Origin: Novosphingobium sp. UBA6272
Lineage (GTDB): Bacteria; Pseudomonadota; Alphaproteobacteria; Sphingomonadales; Sphingomonadaceae
DNA: 64,000 bases
Direction: 5' to 3'
Assembly (NCBI RefSeq): GCF_002440635.1
Contig: NZ_DJUW01000033.1
Span: 1 to 64,000 of the forward strand
The notes under the pieces are model-generated. The model searched no databases, was not told the origin of the DNA, and worked only from the letters and a program-made list of their open reading frames with translations. Of this stretch, positions 25,914 through 34,532 are shown piece after piece (within the stretch, counting starts at the first letter, position 1; the number at the start of each line of letters is the position of its first letter). The translations under genes and the position numbers were made by a program.

Positions 25914-26737
25914 CGCAGCGCTCCGGCCATGGTCCACCATTCGCGCGGCATGGCTGCCTGGGCGGCATCGCGGGCCGCGGCATCATTGTAGAGCGCAAAG
26001 CAAGTCGCACCCGATCCAGACATGCGCGCCAGCCACGGATCAGTCGCGTGCAAGGCCGCCAGCACTTCGGCCACCTGTGGGCACAAGGCGATGGCCGGAG
26101 GCTCAAGGTCGTTCCGGCCCGCCTGGGCGATTGCCGAAACCGCGCCTTGCCGCATCGCCCCGCGATCCAGCCCGTCCCAGCCCTTGAACACCGGCCCGGT
26201 GCTCAGCGGCACGCGCGGGTTGACCAGCAACACCGGCATGCCCGCCAGATCGTTCTCGATCGGCTCAAGCTCTGTTCCCGTGCCGCGCCCGATGCAAGCC
26301 TCGCTGCGGACACAGGCCGGCACATCGGCGCCCAGCTGGGCCGCCCGCGCATGCCAATCATCAGGCAGGCCATATTCCCGCTCAACCAGCCGGAACACCG
26401 CCCCGGCATCGGCCGAGCCTCCACCCAGTCCCGCCGCAACCGGCAGGTTCTTCTCCAGCATCACCGCCCAGCCCTGGGGCCGAGGCAAGGCCGAGAGTGC
26501 CTTCATGACGATATTGTCGAAGGGATCGGTCAGCGCGCCGCCAAACTCGCCCAGTGTCCGCAGTTCATCGCGCGCAGCCGGCTGAACGCTCAGCATGTCC
26601 CCCGTATCGACGAAGGCAAACAGTGTCTCAAGGTCGTGATACCCATCATCCCGCCGCCGCCGGACATGCAGCGCTAGATTGATCTTGGCATAGGCGGTTT
26701 CGATCATCGGGGTGTTTGCACGGGCATTGCCGCTCAC
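25910..26737 (-). CDS. ispE: 4-diphosphocytidyl-2-C-methyl-D-erythritol kinase
   Basis: A 275-residue GHMP kinase of the MEP pathway to isoprenoids. AYAKINLALHV at the N-terminus supplies the catalytic-type Lys, PVAAGLGGGSADAGAVFRL at about residues 95-113 is the ATP loop, and MSGSGATCFALY is the C-terminal motif. The GTG at 26737 overlaps the preceding stop (GTGA) and is taken as the start; the ATG at 26707 (MIETAYAKINL) would also give a complete enzyme and is a real alternative. It lies between an unknown secreted protein and the amidohydrolase, all coupled. Confidence 0.93.
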   Translation of the reverse strand: MSGNARANTPMIETAYAKINLALHVRRRRDDGYHDLETLFAFVDTGDMLSVQPAARDELRTLGEFGGALTDPFDNIVMKALSALPRPQGWAVMLEKNLPVAAGLGGGSADAGAVFRLVEREYGLPDDWHARAAQLGADVPACVRSEACIGRGTGTELEPIENDLAGMPVLLVNPRVPLSTGPVFKGWDGLDRGAMRQGAVSAIAQAGRNDLEPPAIALCPQVAEVLAALHATDPWLARMSGSGATCFALYNDAAARDAAQAAMPREWWTMAGALR

Positions 26738-27486
26738 ATCTCGGAAGCATCATAAACCAGGCCGACCTTCAACCCCGATCGCTCAGTCGCCTCGATTGCA
26801 ATCAGATCGATCCCGCATTCATTGCCGCAATCGTTGTAAGTCTGGTCAAGCAGCGCGGCTACATAATAGCGGTCACGGGCTGGACGGCAGCCCTTTGCCG
26901 CGGCGACCTGCTTGAGTTTGGCGCGATAGGGTTGCCACTGCGCCTTGGTCATTACCTTCATCGATGCGACGACGGAACGCGCCAGTTCCGGGGTCTCGCA
27001 GCGATAAAAGATCGCGATCTCCTGATCCATCCCGCGTGCGTCGAGCCAACCATCGATTGCGTGCGATTCTTTCCAGCTCGCCAATTCGGTGCGAGCAAAG
27101 CCATTGTTGTTGCCTTCGTCCACAATCCCGATCACGGGGGTGGCTGCGCTGCCCATTACTCCGCGGTAGACGATGTAGCTTTCCTTGCCGTCAGCCAAGG
27201 TAAGTTCCACCCGGGCGACCACCGTCTTGATGATGATCGTTCCGGTCCGCGGCGAATCCTGCGCACAGCCGGTTGCCTTCAGCCCCGCAAAATATCGTTC
27301 GGTATCAGTGATATGGTTGTTCGGAGCCGGTTTGACCCGGTAATAGTCCGCCAGCATGGTGCGCGCAGCCGCTTCAGTGGGGCAGATCGTAGTCGAAAAG
27401 CCGTCAGGAATGTCGACATGGTCCGGCAGCGGCAAAGCGGCTGCGCCACTTGCCAGCAGAGGCAGCAAAACAGTCGATCCCCACAT
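26734..27486 (-). CDS. Secreted hypothetical protein
   Basis: A 250-residue exported protein I cannot place in a family. MWGSTVLLPLLASGAAALP is a probable signal peptide. The mature part has six cysteines in spaced positions (ICPTEAA, TGCAQDS, YRCETPE, KGCRPA, NDCGNECGID) that could form disulfides. The start at 27486 is chosen because GGAGG stands five bases before it; an ATG twelve bases upstream would bury that site. It overlaps the ispE start by 4 bp, so it probably drives coupled expression of ispE. A CTCCCC hairpin repeat lies just upstream. Confidence 0.75.
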   Translation of the reverse strand: MWGSTVLLPLLASGAAALPLPDHVDIPDGFSTTICPTEAAARTMLADYYRVKPAPNNHITDTERYFAGLKATGCAQDSPRTGTIIIKTVVARVELTLADGKESYIVYRGVMGSAATPVIGIVDEGNNNGFARTELASWKESHAIDGWLDARGMDQEIAIFYRCETPELARSVVASMKVMTKAQWQPYRAKLKQVAAAKGCRPARDRYYVAALLDQTYNDCGNECGIDLIAIEATERSGLKVGLVYDASEM

Positions 27487-27520
27487 CGGAACCTCCATGG
27501 CTAGCCGAACGGCGTGAAGC

Positions 27521-27539
27521 CCTCCCCGCTACGGGGAGG
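27521..27539. repeat. CCTCCCCG hairpin repeat
   Basis: CCTCCCCG (27521-27528), loop CTA, CGGGGAGG (27532-27539) make a perfect 8-bp stem between two minus-strand genes. There is no T-run on either side. It has the look of the short CTCCCC hairpins dispersed in sphingomonad genomes and recalls the CTCCCC blocks of the DUF559 repeats, though the flanks differ. Confidence 0.6.
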
Positions 27540-27544
27540 ACATA

Positions 27545-29194
27545 TCACATATTCGGGTAGTTCGGCCCGCCGCCACCTTCCGGCGTCACCCAGTTGATGT
27601 TCTGGGTCATGTCCTTGATGTCGCAGGTCTTGCAGTGGACGCAGTTCTGGGCGTTGATCTGAAGGCGCGGGTTGCCTTCTTCCACGCCGAGGAATTCATA
27701 GACCCCGGCCGGGCAATAGCGTGCTTCGGGCCCGGCATAGTGCGCCAGGTTGACCGTGACCGGGATCGCCGGGTCCTTGAGCTGGAGGTGGCAGGGCTGG
27801 TCTTCCTCGTGGTTGGTGAAGCTCAGCGCCACACTGGACAGGCGATCGAAGCTGACCACCCCGTCGGGCTTGGGATATTCAATCGGCTGGTAGAGGTCGG
27901 CGCGCTGGATCGAATCGGCATCGCGGTGATGCTTCATCGGCTTCCACAAGCCAAAGCCGAACAGGGTACGCAGCCACATGTCGGCCCCGGCCAGGATCGT
28001 GCCAAGGTCTCCGCCCCACTTGGCGACCATCGGCTCGGCGTTCTGGACCAGCTTGAGTTCCTTGGCGATCCAGCTGTCACGCACTGCAGCGTCGTATTCG
28101 GCCATCGCATCGTGTTCGCGGCCCGCAGCGATTGCGGCGGCAGCGGCCTCAGCGGCGAGCATACCGCTCTTCATCGCAGTGTGGCTGCCCTTGATCCGGG
28201 GCACGTTGACGAACCCGGCCGAGCAGCCGATCAAAGCGCCGCCCGGGAAATCGAGCTTGGGTACCGATTGCCAACCGCCTTCGTTGATGGCGCGGGCGCC
28301 ATAGGAAACGCGGCGACCGCCTTCCAGGATCGCGCGGATTTCCGGGTGCTGCTTCCAGCGCTGGAACTCCTCGAACGGATAGACGTAGGGATTCTTGTAA
28401 TCGAGCGCGGTGACGAAGCCGAGCGCAACCTGGCCACCCGCCTGATGATAGAGGAACCCGCCGCCCCAGCTGTCGCTTTCGCTGAGCGGCCAGCCCTGGG
28501 TGTGGATCACCCGGCCCGGCACGTGCTTGTCGGGATCGATGTCCCACAGTTCCTTGATGCCGATCCCGTAGACCTGCGGTTCGCAGTTCGCTTCAAGATC
28601 GTAGCGCGCTTTAAGCTGCTTGGTCAGGTGCCCGCGCGCGCCTTCGGCGAAGAAGGTGTACTTGGCGTGGAGTTCCATTCCCGGCTGGTAATCGCCCTTG
28701 TGGCTGCCATCCTTGGCCACGCCCATGTCCTGGGTCGCCACGCCCTTGACCGAGCCGTCTTCGTTGAACAGCACTTCACTGGCCGGGAAGCCGGGGAAGA
28801 TTTCGACGCCCAGTTCCTCTGCCTTGCCGGCCAGCCAGCGGCACAGATTACCGAGGCTGCCGGTGTAATTGCCGTCATTCGACATGAACGGGGGCATCGG
28901 CCAGTGCGGGACCGAGTAGTGCTTGCCCTTGGTCAGGACCCAGTGCCAGTTGTCCGTCACCGGGGTTTCCGCCATCGGACAGCCCTGTGTCCGCCAATCG
29001 GGCAGCAGTTCATCCAGCGCCTTGGGATCAACGACCGCGCCCGACAGGATGTGCGCGCCGACTTCGCTGCCCTTTTCGAGGATGCAGACGGACAATTCGG
29101 GATTGACCTGTTTGAGCCGGATCGACGCGGCCAGGCCAGCCGGCCCGCCTCCGACGATCACAACGTCATACGGCATCGATTCGCGTTCGCTCAT
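27545..29194 (-). CDS. Electron transfer flavoprotein-ubiquinone oxidoreductase
   Basis: A 549-residue inner-membrane-associated flavoprotein that passes electrons from ETF (fed by acyl-CoA and amino-acid dehydrogenases) to ubiquinone. The N-terminal FAD loop is VVIVGGGPAGLAASIRL. LSGAVVDPKALDELLP follows, and the C-terminal ferredoxin-like part NAQNCVHCKTCDIKDMTQN holds the [4Fe-4S] cysteines, ending WVTPEGGGGPNYPNM. I start it at the ATG 29194 (MSERESMPYDVVIVGGG); the frame continues 37 codons upstream into non-homologous sequence. It is divergent from the UDG-like gene. The acyl-CoA ligase at 34532 is consistent with fatty acid oxidation, but no ETF genes are in view. Confidence 0.95.
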   Translation of the reverse strand: MSERESMPYDVVIVGGGPAGLAASIRLKQVNPELSVCILEKGSEVGAHILSGAVVDPKALDELLPDWRTQGCPMAETPVTDNWHWVLTKGKHYSVPHWPMPPFMSNDGNYTGSLGNLCRWLAGKAEELGVEIFPGFPASEVLFNEDGSVKGVATQDMGVAKDGSHKGDYQPGMELHAKYTFFAEGARGHLTKQLKARYDLEANCEPQVYGIGIKELWDIDPDKHVPGRVIHTQGWPLSESDSWGGGFLYHQAGGQVALGFVTALDYKNPYVYPFEEFQRWKQHPEIRAILEGGRRVSYGARAINEGGWQSVPKLDFPGGALIGCSAGFVNVPRIKGSHTAMKSGMLAAEAAAAAIAAGREHDAMAEYDAAVRDSWIAKELKLVQNAEPMVAKWGGDLGTILAGADMWLRTLFGFGLWKPMKHHRDADSIQRADLYQPIEYPKPDGVVSFDRLSSVALSFTNHEEDQPCHLQLKDPAIPVTVNLAHYAGPEARYCPAGVYEFLGVEEGNPRLQINAQNCVHCKTCDIKDMTQNINWVTPEGGGGPNYPNM

Positions 29195-29276
29195 GTCCCT
29201 GTTCCTACAGCCTGCAATTGCGCATATCTGGCCCAGACCCTTGATTGCTGTGCAAGGTGAGGTCAAGACCCGACTG

Positions 29277-30044
29277 GTGACTTTCTCCGGACCATCAAAC
29301 CGCACGGGCGGGCCTCTTGCAGGCGATATCGTCGCCGCGCTTGCTTGGTGGCGCGAGGCGGGAGTCGATTTCGACTATGACGAGGCCGCGCGGGACTGGC
29401 TGGCGGGCAGCGCACCTGCCGCTACGGATCAGCCGGAGCCCGCCGCCTATACCCCGCCTCCACCCCCGCCGGCACCGCCTGCGCCCCGGATCGGCGGCGC
29501 TGGGCAAGACTGGCCGGCTGATCTGGCGGGCTTCACCCAATGGTGGCTGACCGAGCCTTCGCTCGATTCCGGACAGGTTTTTGACCGGGTCCCGCCGCGC
29601 GGACCGCAAGGCGCGGAACTGATGGTGCTGGTCGATCACCCAGAGGCGGGGGATTCGCAGGTCCTGCTTTCGGCCGAGCGGGGCCGGCTGCTGGACGCGA
29701 TCCTGGGCGCGATAGGGATTGCACCCGATCAGGCCTATGTCGCCAGCCTGCTGCCGCGCCACATGCCGATGCCCGATTGGCCCGCGCTGCAAGCGGCGGG
29801 TCTGGGCGATCTCGCGCTGCATCACGTGGCTTTGGCCGCGCCGCGGCGGCTGATCAGCTTCGGACAGCACGTCTCATCGCTTCTTGGCCACGACCCGACG
29901 AAAACCGCTGAACCTTTACGGCATTTTTACCATGTAGGCCCGAGCATTCCGGCCCTGGCAGCGCCGGGGCTTGATACCCTGATGGCGCGGCCACGGGGCA
30001 AGGCGGCCTTGTGGCGGGCCCTGCTGGATTGGCAGCAGGCCTGA
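29277..30044 (+). CDS. Uracil-DNA glycosylase-superfamily-like protein
   Basis: A 255-residue protein (if started at GTG 29277; GTG 29250 is also possible) that resembles the family-4/5 uracil-DNA glycosylase fold: ELMVLVDHPEAGDSQVLLSAERGRLLDAILGAIGI, then YVASLLPRHMPMPDW, then RRLISFGQHVSSLLG. The usual GEAPGxxED water-activating loop is replaced by VDHPEAGD, and the four Fe-S cysteines of family 4 are absent, so glycosylase activity is doubtful. A long Pro-rich linker (AAYTPPPPPPAPPAP) separates an N-terminal AWWREAGVD helix from the core. It lies directly before a lytic transglycosylase gene. Confidence 0.6.
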   Translation: MTFSGPSNRTGGPLAGDIVAALAWWREAGVDFDYDEAARDWLAGSAPAATDQPEPAAYTPPPPPPAPPAPRIGGAGQDWPADLAGFTQWWLTEPSLDSGQVFDRVPPRGPQGAELMVLVDHPEAGDSQVLLSAERGRLLDAILGAIGIAPDQAYVASLLPRHMPMPDWPALQAAGLGDLALHHVALAAPRRLISFGQHVSSLLGHDPTKTAEPLRHFYHVGPSIPALAAPGLDTLMARPRGKAALWRALLDWQQA

Positions 30045-30080
30045 AACGGTCCGCCAGGACAGAGCGGGGACCCTATTTCA

Positions 30081-31865
30081 GTGCATTTCGCCACCAAGTA
30101 TCCACTGGCAGGACTGGCCGTAGCGCTGGCCGTGCTGGGCGCGCCGCAGGCCGCCAGCGCGAATTCCGCCGCGATGGAATACTTCGCCAAGCGCGCCAAC
30201 CGTTCCGAGGTTCCGTCCCTGCTGGGCGCGGAAGACCGCGCCTTTTATCGCGATCTGTTCGCGGCGATCGAGCGCGGCGACTGGACCAAGGTCCAGGCGA
30301 TGTTCGCGCAGCGCCCCGATGGCCCGCTGCACCAGGTGGCCCGCGCCGAATATTTCCTCGCTCCGAATTCGCCGAAGATCGAGCTTGAGCAGCTTGACGC
30401 CTGGCTGGCGCGCGGAGTTACCCTGCCCCAGGCCGAACAGATCGTCACCCTGGCGCAAAAGCGCGGCGCGACCAGTTCGCCGGCGCTGCCCCAGCCGAAC
30501 CGACTGGTCAGCCTGCCCAGCTTCGCCAAACGGATCCGTCCGCGCGAAAGCGCTGACGGGACCATGCCCGGTTCGGTCGCTGCGGCGATCAACGGCAAGA
30601 TCAAGGCCGACGACCCGGCCGGGGCGAAAGCTGTGCTCGACGGCATCGACAGCCAGCTTTCCCCGCGCACCCGCGCCGAATGGCGATCCAAGGTGGCGTG
30701 GAGCTTTTACATCGAGAACAACGACGCCGGGGCCTATGCCTTGGCCCAGACCGCGCAGGACGGTGCCGGTCCGTGGGTGGCCGAAGGGTGGTGGATTGCG
30801 GGACTCGCCGCCTGGCGGATGGATGACTGCACCGGCGCCGCCGATGCCTTTGGCCGCACCGCGCAGTTGTCCGAAAATGCCGAGCTGACAGCCGCGGGCC
30901 ATTACTGGCAAAGCCGCGCGCTGGTCCGTTGCCGCCAGCCGGAAAAAGCCGCCCTGCCGCTCAAGGCCGCGGCGCGGATGGACGAAACGCTTTACGGCAT
31001 GCTGGCGATCGAACAGCTCGGCGTGGCCGTACCCAAAACTCACGAAGCGCCTGATTTCACCCAGTCCGACTGGCAATCGCTGCGCGACGTGCCCAATGTC
31101 CGGGCGGCGGTGATGCTCTCGGAAATCGGTCAGGATGGCCTCGCCGACGAAGTATTGCGCCATCAGGCCAAGATCGGCATGGCCAACCAGTACCAGCCGC
31201 TCTCCCGCCTGGCCCGCAGCCTCGGCATGCCGGGGACGCAAATGTGGATGGCCTACAATGCCCCGCCGGGCGGCAAGCCCGAACCGGCGGCGCGCTTCCC
31301 CACGCCGAAGTGGACCCCGGTCAACGGCTGGAAGGTCGACCCGGCGCTGGTCTATGCCCATACCCTGCAGGAATCGGTGTTCCGGACCAAGGTGGTCAGC
31401 CCGGCCGGCGCGCGCGGGCTGATGCAGATCATGCCGGCCGCGGCCAAGGACCACGCTGCCAAGCTTGGCGTGGCGGGCAATGCCAGCGACCTCGGCAAGC
31501 CGGAAGTCAACCTGGCATTCGGGCAAAAGCACCTTGAAATGCTGCGCGATTCCCCCGGCACCCAGGGCCTGCTGCCCAAGGTGATGGCCGCCTATAACGC
31601 CGGGCTGACCCCGATCGGGCGCTGGCGTTATGAAATCCGCGACAAGGGCGACCCGCTGCTGTGGATCGAAAGCGTCCCCTATTGGGAGACGCGCGGCTAT
31701 GTGAACATCGTGATGCGCAACTACTGGATGTACGAGCGCCAGGCCGGTGGGCCCTCGGAAAGCCGCATGGCACTGGCTCAGGGGCTGTGGCCGACTTTCC
31801 CGGGCCTGGCCGGATCGCAGGCGGTGCGGATGCGGCCCGACGGGACTGTCCTTTATGGCCGTTGA
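30081..31865 (+). CDS. Lytic transglycosylase (SLT family), second copy
   Basis: A 594-residue periplasmic peptidoglycan lyase. The signal peptide ends near PQAASA. A long helical repeat region follows, and the C-terminal SLT domain holds YAHTLQESVFRTKVV (catalytic Glu431), GARGLMQIMPAAAKDH and MAAYNAGLTPIGRW. The N-terminal segment with SVPSLLGAE-type wording differs from the copy at 1416, so these are paralogues of one architecture rather than recent duplicates. GTG is the start, with GCGGGGA upstream. The 3' end overlaps moaB by 11 bp. Confidence 0.92.
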   Translation: MHFATKYPLAGLAVALAVLGAPQAASANSAAMEYFAKRANRSEVPSLLGAEDRAFYRDLFAAIERGDWTKVQAMFAQRPDGPLHQVARAEYFLAPNSPKIELEQLDAWLARGVTLPQAEQIVTLAQKRGATSSPALPQPNRLVSLPSFAKRIRPRESADGTMPGSVAAAINGKIKADDPAGAKAVLDGIDSQLSPRTRAEWRSKVAWSFYIENNDAGAYALAQTAQDGAGPWVAEGWWIAGLAAWRMDDCTGAADAFGRTAQLSENAELTAAGHYWQSRALVRCRQPEKAALPLKAAARMDETLYGMLAIEQLGVAVPKTHEAPDFTQSDWQSLRDVPNVRAAVMLSEIGQDGLADEVLRHQAKIGMANQYQPLSRLARSLGMPGTQMWMAYNAPPGGKPEPAARFPTPKWTPVNGWKVDPALVYAHTLQESVFRTKVVSPAGARGLMQIMPAAAKDHAAKLGVAGNASDLGKPEVNLAFGQKHLEMLRDSPGTQGLLPKVMAAYNAGLTPIGRWRYEIRDKGDPLLWIESVPYWETRGYVNIVMRNYWMYERQAGGPSESRMALAQGLWPTFPGLAGSQAVRMRPDGTVLYGR

Positions 31866-32382
31866 TCCGGCCCGGCAATTCAGGCCGATCAACATCGCGG
31901 TGCTGACCGTGTCCGACACCCGCGACATGGCCAGCGATACCTCTGGCGCATTGCTGGAAGAGCGGATCAAGGCCGCCGGGCACCGGCTGGCAGCACGAGC
32001 CGTGGTCAAGGACGACGTTCCGACCATCTCCGACAAGCTCAATTCGTGGATCGATGACGGGCTGGCCGATGCGATCGTCACCACCGGCGGCACCGGCCTG
32101 ACCGGCCGCGACGTTACTCCGGAAGCGCTCGACCGGATCAAGGATAAGGACATTCCCGGCTTCGGCGAGCTGTTCCGCTGGATCAGCTATCAGAGCATCG
32201 GCAGCTCAACCGTACAGAGCCGCGCCTGCGCCGTACTGGCGCGCGGGGTCTACATCTTCGCCCTGCCCGGATCGAACGGCGCGGTGAAGGACGGCTGGGA
32301 CGGAATCCTCGCCGAGCAGCTGGATAGCCGCAACCGGCCATGCAATTTCGTGGAACTGATGCCACGGCTCAGGGAAGTTTGA
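31855..32382 (+). CDS. moaB: Molybdenum cofactor biosynthesis protein B
   Basis: A 175-residue MoCF-fold protein that adenylates molybdopterin or has a related role in cofactor assembly. VLTVSDTRDMASDTSG at the N-terminus and VTTGGTGLTGRDVTPEAL in the middle are the ligand-binding motifs; FALPGSNGAVKDGWD closes the fold. The ATG lies inside the end of the lytic transglycosylase gene and the stop shares a base with the start of the broken lipoprotein gene (TGATG). No other moa genes are nearby. Confidence 0.93.
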   Translation: MAVDPARQFRPINIAVLTVSDTRDMASDTSGALLEERIKAAGHRLAARAVVKDDVPTISDKLNSWIDDGLADAIVTTGGTGLTGRDVTPEALDRIKDKDIPGFGELFRWISYQSIGSSTVQSRACAVLARGVYIFALPGSNGAVKDGWDGILAEQLDSRNRPCNFVELMPRLREV

Positions 32383-32990
32383 TGCGACGGGTCGCGGGCA
32401 TAGTCTTTGTCTCGCTGGTCGCCGCCTGCTCGACCGCGCCTCCAATCGCATCAACCGGCACCGCTCCTGCGCGAACAGAATGCAGCGTCAGCGAGGCTGA
32501 TTTGATCGCCAATCGATCTCTGACCTGGCGGGAGTTCGATCAGGAAGCTGCCACGCCGACAAGCTGGCGCGCACTGATGGCGCGTGAATGCTATGATTCT
32601 GCGGTTCGCGCCTACGCCGATTATCTGGTCTATGGGCCAATTCCGGTCGGCGAACGCTGGCAGACCTCGGCACGGTTTCATCTTGGCCAGTCGCTTGCCT
32701 CTGCCGGACGGACTGATGAGGCTGCACGCATGATTGCGACTGCACGGCGTGAAACCGAAGTCGGAGGGCTGCGATAGAACCCCTATGTGCAGGGAACCTA
32801 TGCATTCCTGATGCGAGATCGCGATGGATTGGCAAACGCGCTGACAGAGCTGAAGCTCCATCCCGGACAGTCCAACGCAATCAATGCAGGCGTCCTGTCA
32901 GGCCTGCTGCATTGCTGGGACAAGCCCTATCAGGAGGCGGCTACACCGGCGTGTGTCCGCGCTAGCGGTTACGTCAGGCCGCAAGAATAG
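32382..32990 (+). pseudogene. Lipoprotein with TPR-like repeat, interrupted by in-frame TAG
   Basis: The frame opens with a lipoprotein signal (MRRVAGIVFVSLVAACSTAPP, lipobox VAAC) and runs 131 codons to a TAG at 32775-32777. The same frame then continues without a gap for 70 more sense codons (NPYVQGTYAFLMRDRDGLANALTELK and onward to YVRPQE, stop 32988-32990). The second part continues the helical, tetratricopeptide-like pattern of the first, and pairs of cysteines appear on it (LLHCWDKP, TPACVRA). The simplest reading is a single nonsense mutation in a gene of about 202 codons. Alternatives are a sequencing error, or a truncated but functional 131-residue lipoprotein. Confidence 0.7.
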
Positions 32991-33023
32991 AACTTGTCGC
33001 GTACTGGAATGGATTGCGGATTC

Positions 33024-33038
33024 GTTCCTTTTATGTTC
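33024..33038 (+). promoter_or_regulatory. SOS (LexA) box GTTC-N7-GTTC
   Basis: GTTC at 33024-33027, seven bases, then GTTC at 33035-33038, ending 10 bases before the ATG of the radical-SAM gene. This is exactly the direct-repeat LexA operator described for alphaproteobacteria. A repressor bound here would overlap the translation start and any promoter just upstream. Confidence 0.65.
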
Positions 33039-33048
33039 TCATGCAGTC

Positions 33049-34128
33049 ATGAGTCACCCCTCGCCCAACCACGGCCGCGGCGCGCAATCTGGTGCCGTCC
33101 CGCAGCGCTTCGGCCTAAACGCGCGCGAGGCGGATGGGGAATGGCTTGACGCCCGGGATGAGGTCGACGGACCCGGCCCGAAGCTGCGCACCACGGTGAC
33201 TGAGGAGAAGGCGCGGACGATCCTGTCGTTCAACCAGTCGCCCGACATTCCGTTCGATCGCTCGGTCAACGCCTATCGCGGCTGCGAGCATGGCTGCGTC
33301 TATTGCTATGCCCGCCCGACTCACGCCTACCACGACCTCTCACCCGGCCTCGATTTCGAAACCAGACTGTTCGCCAAGCCCAATGCGGCAGAATTGCTGC
33401 GCCAGACGCTGGCCAAGCCGGGCTACAAGCCCGCACCGATCGCGATGGGGACCAATACCGATCCCTACCAGCCGATCGAGGACCGCTACCGGATCACCCG
33501 CGCGGTGCTGGAAGTCTGCCTGGAGGCGCGGCACCCGGTGACGATCACCACCAAGTCGGCACGGGTTGTGCGCGATCTGGATCTGCTGGCCGAACTGGCC
33601 CGGCTGAACCTGACTGCGGTGTCGATCTCTGTCACCAGCCTTGATCCGAAACTCTCCGGCCTGCTCGAACCCCGCGCAAGTTCGCCCGCCAAACGGCTCG
33701 ATGCGCTTGGAAAACTGGCTTCGGCCGGCGTGTCCGCCCATGTTTCGGTTGCCCCGATCATCCCCTCGATCACCGATGAATTCATCGAGGGCATTCTCTC
33801 GGCGGCCGCAGCGCGCGGGGTCAAATCGGCCAGCTGGATCATGCTGCGCCTGCCGCATGAAGTAGCCCCGCTGTTTCGCGAATGGCTCGACGTCCATTAT
33901 CCCGACCGCGCAGGCAAGGTCATGTCCATCGTCCAGTCGGTTCGGGGCGGGAAGGACAACGATCCCGGCTTCTTCACCCGGATGAAGCCGCTGGGGCCCT
34001 GGGCCGACCTGTTCCGCACCCGCTTCCGCCTCGCCGCCAGGCGCCTTGGCCTCAACCGCGAGCAGCCCGTGCTGGACTCCGGACAATTCGTGCGGCCCGA
34101 AGCCGATGGGCAGATGCGGTTGCTCTAG
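33049..34128 (+). CDS. PA0069-family radical SAM protein (SplB-like)
   Basis: A 359-residue radical-SAM protein related to spore photoproduct lyase and PA0069. The iron-sulfur motif CEHGCVYCYAR gives Cys79, Cys83 and Cys86. AMGTNTDPYQPIEDRYRITRAVLE and PVTITTKSARVVRDLDLL follow at the family positions, and a C-terminal CSPG-like Cys pair is missing. ATG 33049 is preferred because the upstream frame passes through the LexA-type operator at 33024-33038. That operator suggests DNA-damage control and hence a repair role, which fits the SplB relationship. The exact reaction is unknown. The stop shares bases with the convergent DUF1330 gene. Confidence 0.88.
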   Translation: MSHPSPNHGRGAQSGAVPQRFGLNAREADGEWLDARDEVDGPGPKLRTTVTEEKARTILSFNQSPDIPFDRSVNAYRGCEHGCVYCYARPTHAYHDLSPGLDFETRLFAKPNAAELLRQTLAKPGYKPAPIAMGTNTDPYQPIEDRYRITRAVLEVCLEARHPVTITTKSARVVRDLDLLAELARLNLTAVSISVTSLDPKLSGLLEPRASSPAKRLDALGKLASAGVSAHVSVAPIIPSITDEFIEGILSAAAARGVKSASWIMLRLPHEVAPLFREWLDVHYPDRAGKVMSIVQSVRGGKDNDPGFFTRMKPLGPWADLFRTRFRLAARRLGLNREQPVLDSGQFVRPEADGQMRLL

Positions 34129-34532
34129 CCGCGAAAGCGGATCAACCGGCTGTCCGCCACAGCCGCCGTCCGGTGCGGCACGACGTCGCGGACATATTCC
34201 TCATTCTTGACCATTGCCATGAACAGGCCGCTGTTTGGATAGCCCATCACGAAGGCCTCGTCCCATTCGCCTGCCGGACCAGTGACCACGCATTCGATCG
34301 GCGCTTCCCATACCATCGCCGCGCCATCGTCCGCGACCACGCGCTGGAAGCCTTCCTTGTAGATCGCATAGGCCTCGCGCCCGGTCAGGCCCTTGCCGTG
34401 GTTGGGGTGGCCTTCGGGGTATTCCGCAAGTTCACGGAACTTGATCAGGTTGAGCATGTGGATCGGCGTGTCGCGCGGCAGGTCCTTGAAGGCCTGCCAG
34501 TTTTCGCGGGATGGATCGACGTAGCCAACCAT
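34125..34532 (-). CDS. DUF1330 domain-containing protein
   Basis: A 135-residue small ferredoxin-like-fold (dimeric alpha-beta barrel) protein. THMLNLIKFRELAEY-type wording (IHMLNLIKFRELAEYPEGHP) and YKEGFQRVVADDGAAMVWEA, DEAFVMGYPNSGLFMAMV and RTAAVADSRLIRF are the DUF1330 blocks. Enzymatic activity is unproven for the family. Its ATG shares the A of the acyl-CoA ligase stop codon, so it is the second gene of that transcript. Its own stop lies tail to tail on the radical-SAM stop. Confidence 0.85.
   Translation of the reverse strand: MVGYVDPSRENWQAFKDLPRDTPIHMLNLIKFRELAEYPEGHPNHGKGLTGREAYAIYKEGFQRVVADDGAAMVWEAPIECVVTGPAGEWDEAFVMGYPNSGLFMAMVKNEEYVRDVVPHRTAAVADSRLIRFRG

Noticed and set aside
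30078..32153. 691-codon antisense frame over the second lytic transglycosylase and moaB
   Set aside because: Spans two well-recognised genes on the other strand and has no family resemblance.
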